From assembly GCA_002729275.1 (NCBI GenBank), contig PBTP01000083.1, positions 1-6,431 on the forward strand: a stretch of DNA of 6,431 nt, given 5' to 3'. Positions 4,814-6,431 of this stretch are shown in pieces; position 1 is the first letter of the stretch; every line of letters begins with the position of its first letter. The position numbers were made by a program, and so were the translations under genes. The stretch comes from Roseibacillus sp. Lineage in GTDB: Bacteria; Verrucomicrobiota; Verrucomicrobiia; Verrucomicrobiales; Akkermansiaceae. The notes under the pieces were generated by a model. It saw nothing but the letters and a program-made list of their open reading frames with translations. It was not told the DNA's origin and ran no database searches.

Positions 4814-6431
4814 TTAGTAAACGTCTCGTTGATATCGTCCGATGCTTTTTAGCTCCCGAAGATAGGTGTCCGCTGCTTCGGGAGTTCGGCCTCCCCATGA
4901 TTGCACCACATCCAAAAGTGCCGCGTGGACGTCTGGAGCCATCCGGGAGGCATCACCGCAGACATAGAAGTGAGCTCCCTTTTCTAACCAATTCCATATC
5001 TCCTGACCCTTTTCCCGAATCCGGTCTTGCACGTATATTTTTTCCGGCTGATCCCGGGAAAACGCCACATCAAGTCGAGTCAGCGCTCCGGACTTGAGAT
5101 GATCCTGCCACTCGAGCTGGTATAGAAAGTCATAGGTAAAGCGCTGGTCACCAAATATCAGCCAACTAGGACCACTTCCCTCCCTCGTGGACCGGTCCTC
5201 GACAAAAGCCCGGAAAGGGGCCACCCCTGTTCCCGGTCCAACCATGATGATGGGCAGGGCGTCGTTCTCGGGAAGCCGGAATCGCTTATTGGGAGAGACA
5301 AAAACGGGCACGGTATCCCCTTCTACCACCAGATCAGCAAGACAGGTTGATGCCACTCCCTTTCTCGAAAAGCCATGCCCGTCATAGCGCACTGCCGCTA
5401 CTGTCAGATGGACCTCTCCATCATGCTCCCGCGGACTGGAAGAAATCGAGTACAATCGCGCTGGCAACATCCTCAAAGTGTCAATCAACTCCTGAGCCTC
5501 AGTCTTCGGCGCCGGAAAATCTCGAAGCAGGTCAACAATCTGACGCCCCCAACTCCAATCCTTGAACAGCTTGCGGCTCTCGTCACCAAGAAGGGTTTCC
5601 AGCTGCTTGGATCCGCTATGAGTCTGCCAGGCAGATGCTACCTTTCTCGACAGGGCCGTGATGTCGTAATCCTCCCGAAGAGCCTCTCGCAAGGCCTTGT
5701 CATCCGAGGAACGCGTCCTCACAATCTCATCCCCAGTCAGGCCGACTGCCCCAAGGAGAGAATCAACCACGTCATCGGCATTGGTTGGAACAACCGCCAG
5801 CGAATCTCCAACCTCATAATTGAGCCCTGATCCCTCGAGACTGAGTTCGAAGTGCCAAGTTTCTTTTGCAGAGCCAGATGCATTCAAGAGCACCTTGTCG
5901 AGAAGCCGTGCTGGGAAGGGATTTTTCTTCCCGTATTTCGCGGTAGTAGCTGCCACCGGAGAGCTCACCAGCGTCGACGTATTGATTGCCGATCCTCCGA
6001 GCCCTTCAAGAGCCCTCTCGACCCACTCCTCATAAGACTCCTCGAAGTCTACGTCACAATCCACCCGGGAGGTCACCCTTGTCGCCCCAAGCTTGTCCAG
6101 CTGTTGGTCCACATCCCTGCCGACCTTGCAGAAATGCTCGTAGCTGGTGTCACCGAGAGCGCAGACGGAGTATCTAACACCACTAAGGTCAGTTTCCCCT
6201 GACATCAGAGCACTATGAAACCCCTCAGCACTCTCCGGGGGATCGCCCTCACCCCAGGTACTGACCACTACGAGCAAACTTTCCGCCCGCGCCAGATCTT
6301 CCAGGCCAGACTCGCTCATATTCTTCATCGTGGCCTTAAAGCCCTTCCGCTTCGCGAGCTTCGCACTGCGGGCAGCAAGTTCTTCCGAGTTACCAGATTC
6401 AGTGCCATAGAGCACAAGCAGGTTTCCCGAG
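4814..6431 (-). CDS. cysJ: NADPH-sulfite reductase flavoprotein (alpha) subunit, 5' end beyond the window
   Basis: Diflavin reductase that passes electrons from NADPH through FAD and FMN to CysI. The 538 visible residues (numbered from the edge) cover all three domains. The flavodoxin-like FMN domain shows YGTESGN (8-14), STWGEGD (57-63) and ALGDTSYEHFC (91-101). The FAD domain shows RLYSISSSP (325-333) and GVASTCLADL (358-367). The NADPH domain shows GPGTGVAPFRAF (398-409), FGDQRFTYDFLYQLEW (426-441), SRDQPEKIYVQD (458-469) and YVCGD (489-493). It ends in RYQRDVY, exactly as E. coli CysJ does. The SRDQ...KIYVQ motif fits NADPH. The reading frame is open to base 6431 and continues as SGNLL before VLYGTESGN, so the GTG at 6415 is not the start. 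By comparison with E. coli (599 residues), about 60 N-terminal residues, mostly linker, are missing. It heads the visible operon; any promoter lies outside. Confidence 0.97.
   Translation of the reverse strand, partial: SGNLLVLYGTESGNSEELAARSAKLAKRKGFKATMKNMSESGLEDLARAESLLVVVSTWGEGDPPESAEGFHSALMSGETDLSGVRYSVCALGDTSYEHFCKVGRDVDQQLDKLGATRVTSRVDCDVDFEESYEEWVERALEGLGGSAINTSTLVSSPVAATTAKYGKKNPFPARLLDKVLLNASGSAKETWHFELSLEGSGLNYEVGDSLAVVPTNADDVVDSLLGAVGLTGDEIVRTRSSDDKALREALREDYDITALSRKVASAWQTHSGSKQLETLLGDESRKLFKDWSWGRQIVDLLRDFPAPKTEAQELIDTLRMLPARLYSISSSPREHDGEVHLTVAAVRYDGHGFSRKGVASTCLADLVVEGDTVPVFVSPNKRFRLPENDALPIIMVGPGTGVAPFRAFVEDRSTREGSGPSWLIFGDQRFTYDFLYQLEWQDHLKSGALTRLDVAFSRDQPEKIYVQDRIREKGQEIWNWLEKGAHFYVCGDASRMAPDVHAALLDVVQSWGGRTPEAADTYLRELKSIGRYQRDVY

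Noticed and set aside
4797..4898. Extended cysI start at the ATG at 4898
   Set aside because: The extra 34 residues are basic and low-complexity, overlap the conserved C-terminus of cysJ, and have no homology, while the ATG at 4796 has a ribosome site and the family length.
6413..6415. GTG at 6415 as the start of cysJ
   Set aside because: The frame is open to the window edge and encodes SGNLL before VLYGTESGN, which continues the first FMN-domain strand. The true start is outside.
3078..6431. Other plus-strand open frames opposite cysI and cysJ (for example 3045-3479, 4320-4736, 5375-5830)
   Set aside because: All are antisense shadows of conserved reductase genes, with no family motifs and no promoter or ribosome-site support.

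Overview
The window is a compact assimilatory sulfate reduction and cysteine synthesis locus. Five enzyme genes lie on the minus strand in pathway order: cysJ (5' end cut by the right edge), cysI, cysH, cysK and cysE. One plus-strand gene, for an Rrf2-family regulator, is wedged between cysK and cysE. Almost every base is coding; the largest gap is 65 bp. No RNA gene, mobile element, CRISPR array or long repeat was seen.

Layout, following minus-strand transcription from right to left: cysJ (NADPH-sulfite reductase flavoprotein) ends 17 bp before cysI (siroheme/4Fe-4S hemoprotein). A 15 bp gap leads to cysH (single-cysteine, PAPS-type reductase), then 65 bp to cysK (O-acetylserine sulfhydrylase). 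cysK converges tail to tail on the regulator gene with 3 bp between the stops. The regulator starts head to head with cysE (serine acetyltransferase), 17 bp apart. Together the enzymes take PAPS to sulfite (CysH) and sulfite to sulfide (CysJI); CysE makes O-acetylserine and CysK joins it to sulfide to give cysteine. ATP sulfurylase, APS kinase and sulfate uptake genes are not in the window.

The most notable point is the regulator. It lacks the Fe-S cysteines of IscR-type Rrf2 proteins and ends in Met-Tyr-Phe-Ile. This resembles the C-terminus of CymR, the Firmicutes cysteine regulator that works in complex with CysK, and the Ile-ending tails that enter the CysK active site. The neighbouring CysE ends in Gly-Leu instead of the usual Gly-Ile. 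A CymR-like circuit, in which CysK acts as the O-acetylserine sensor for the antisense-embedded regulator, is a reasonable hypothesis. Two small dyads at the rrf2/cysE start region are candidate operators.

Organism: a bacterium with moderate GC (judged by eye). The long-form CysE and the NADPH-type CysJI resemble Gram-negative enzymes, and from memory the CysI and CysJ sequences look like Verrucomicrobiota (Opitutae-like) proteins. That assignment is tentative because no search could be run.
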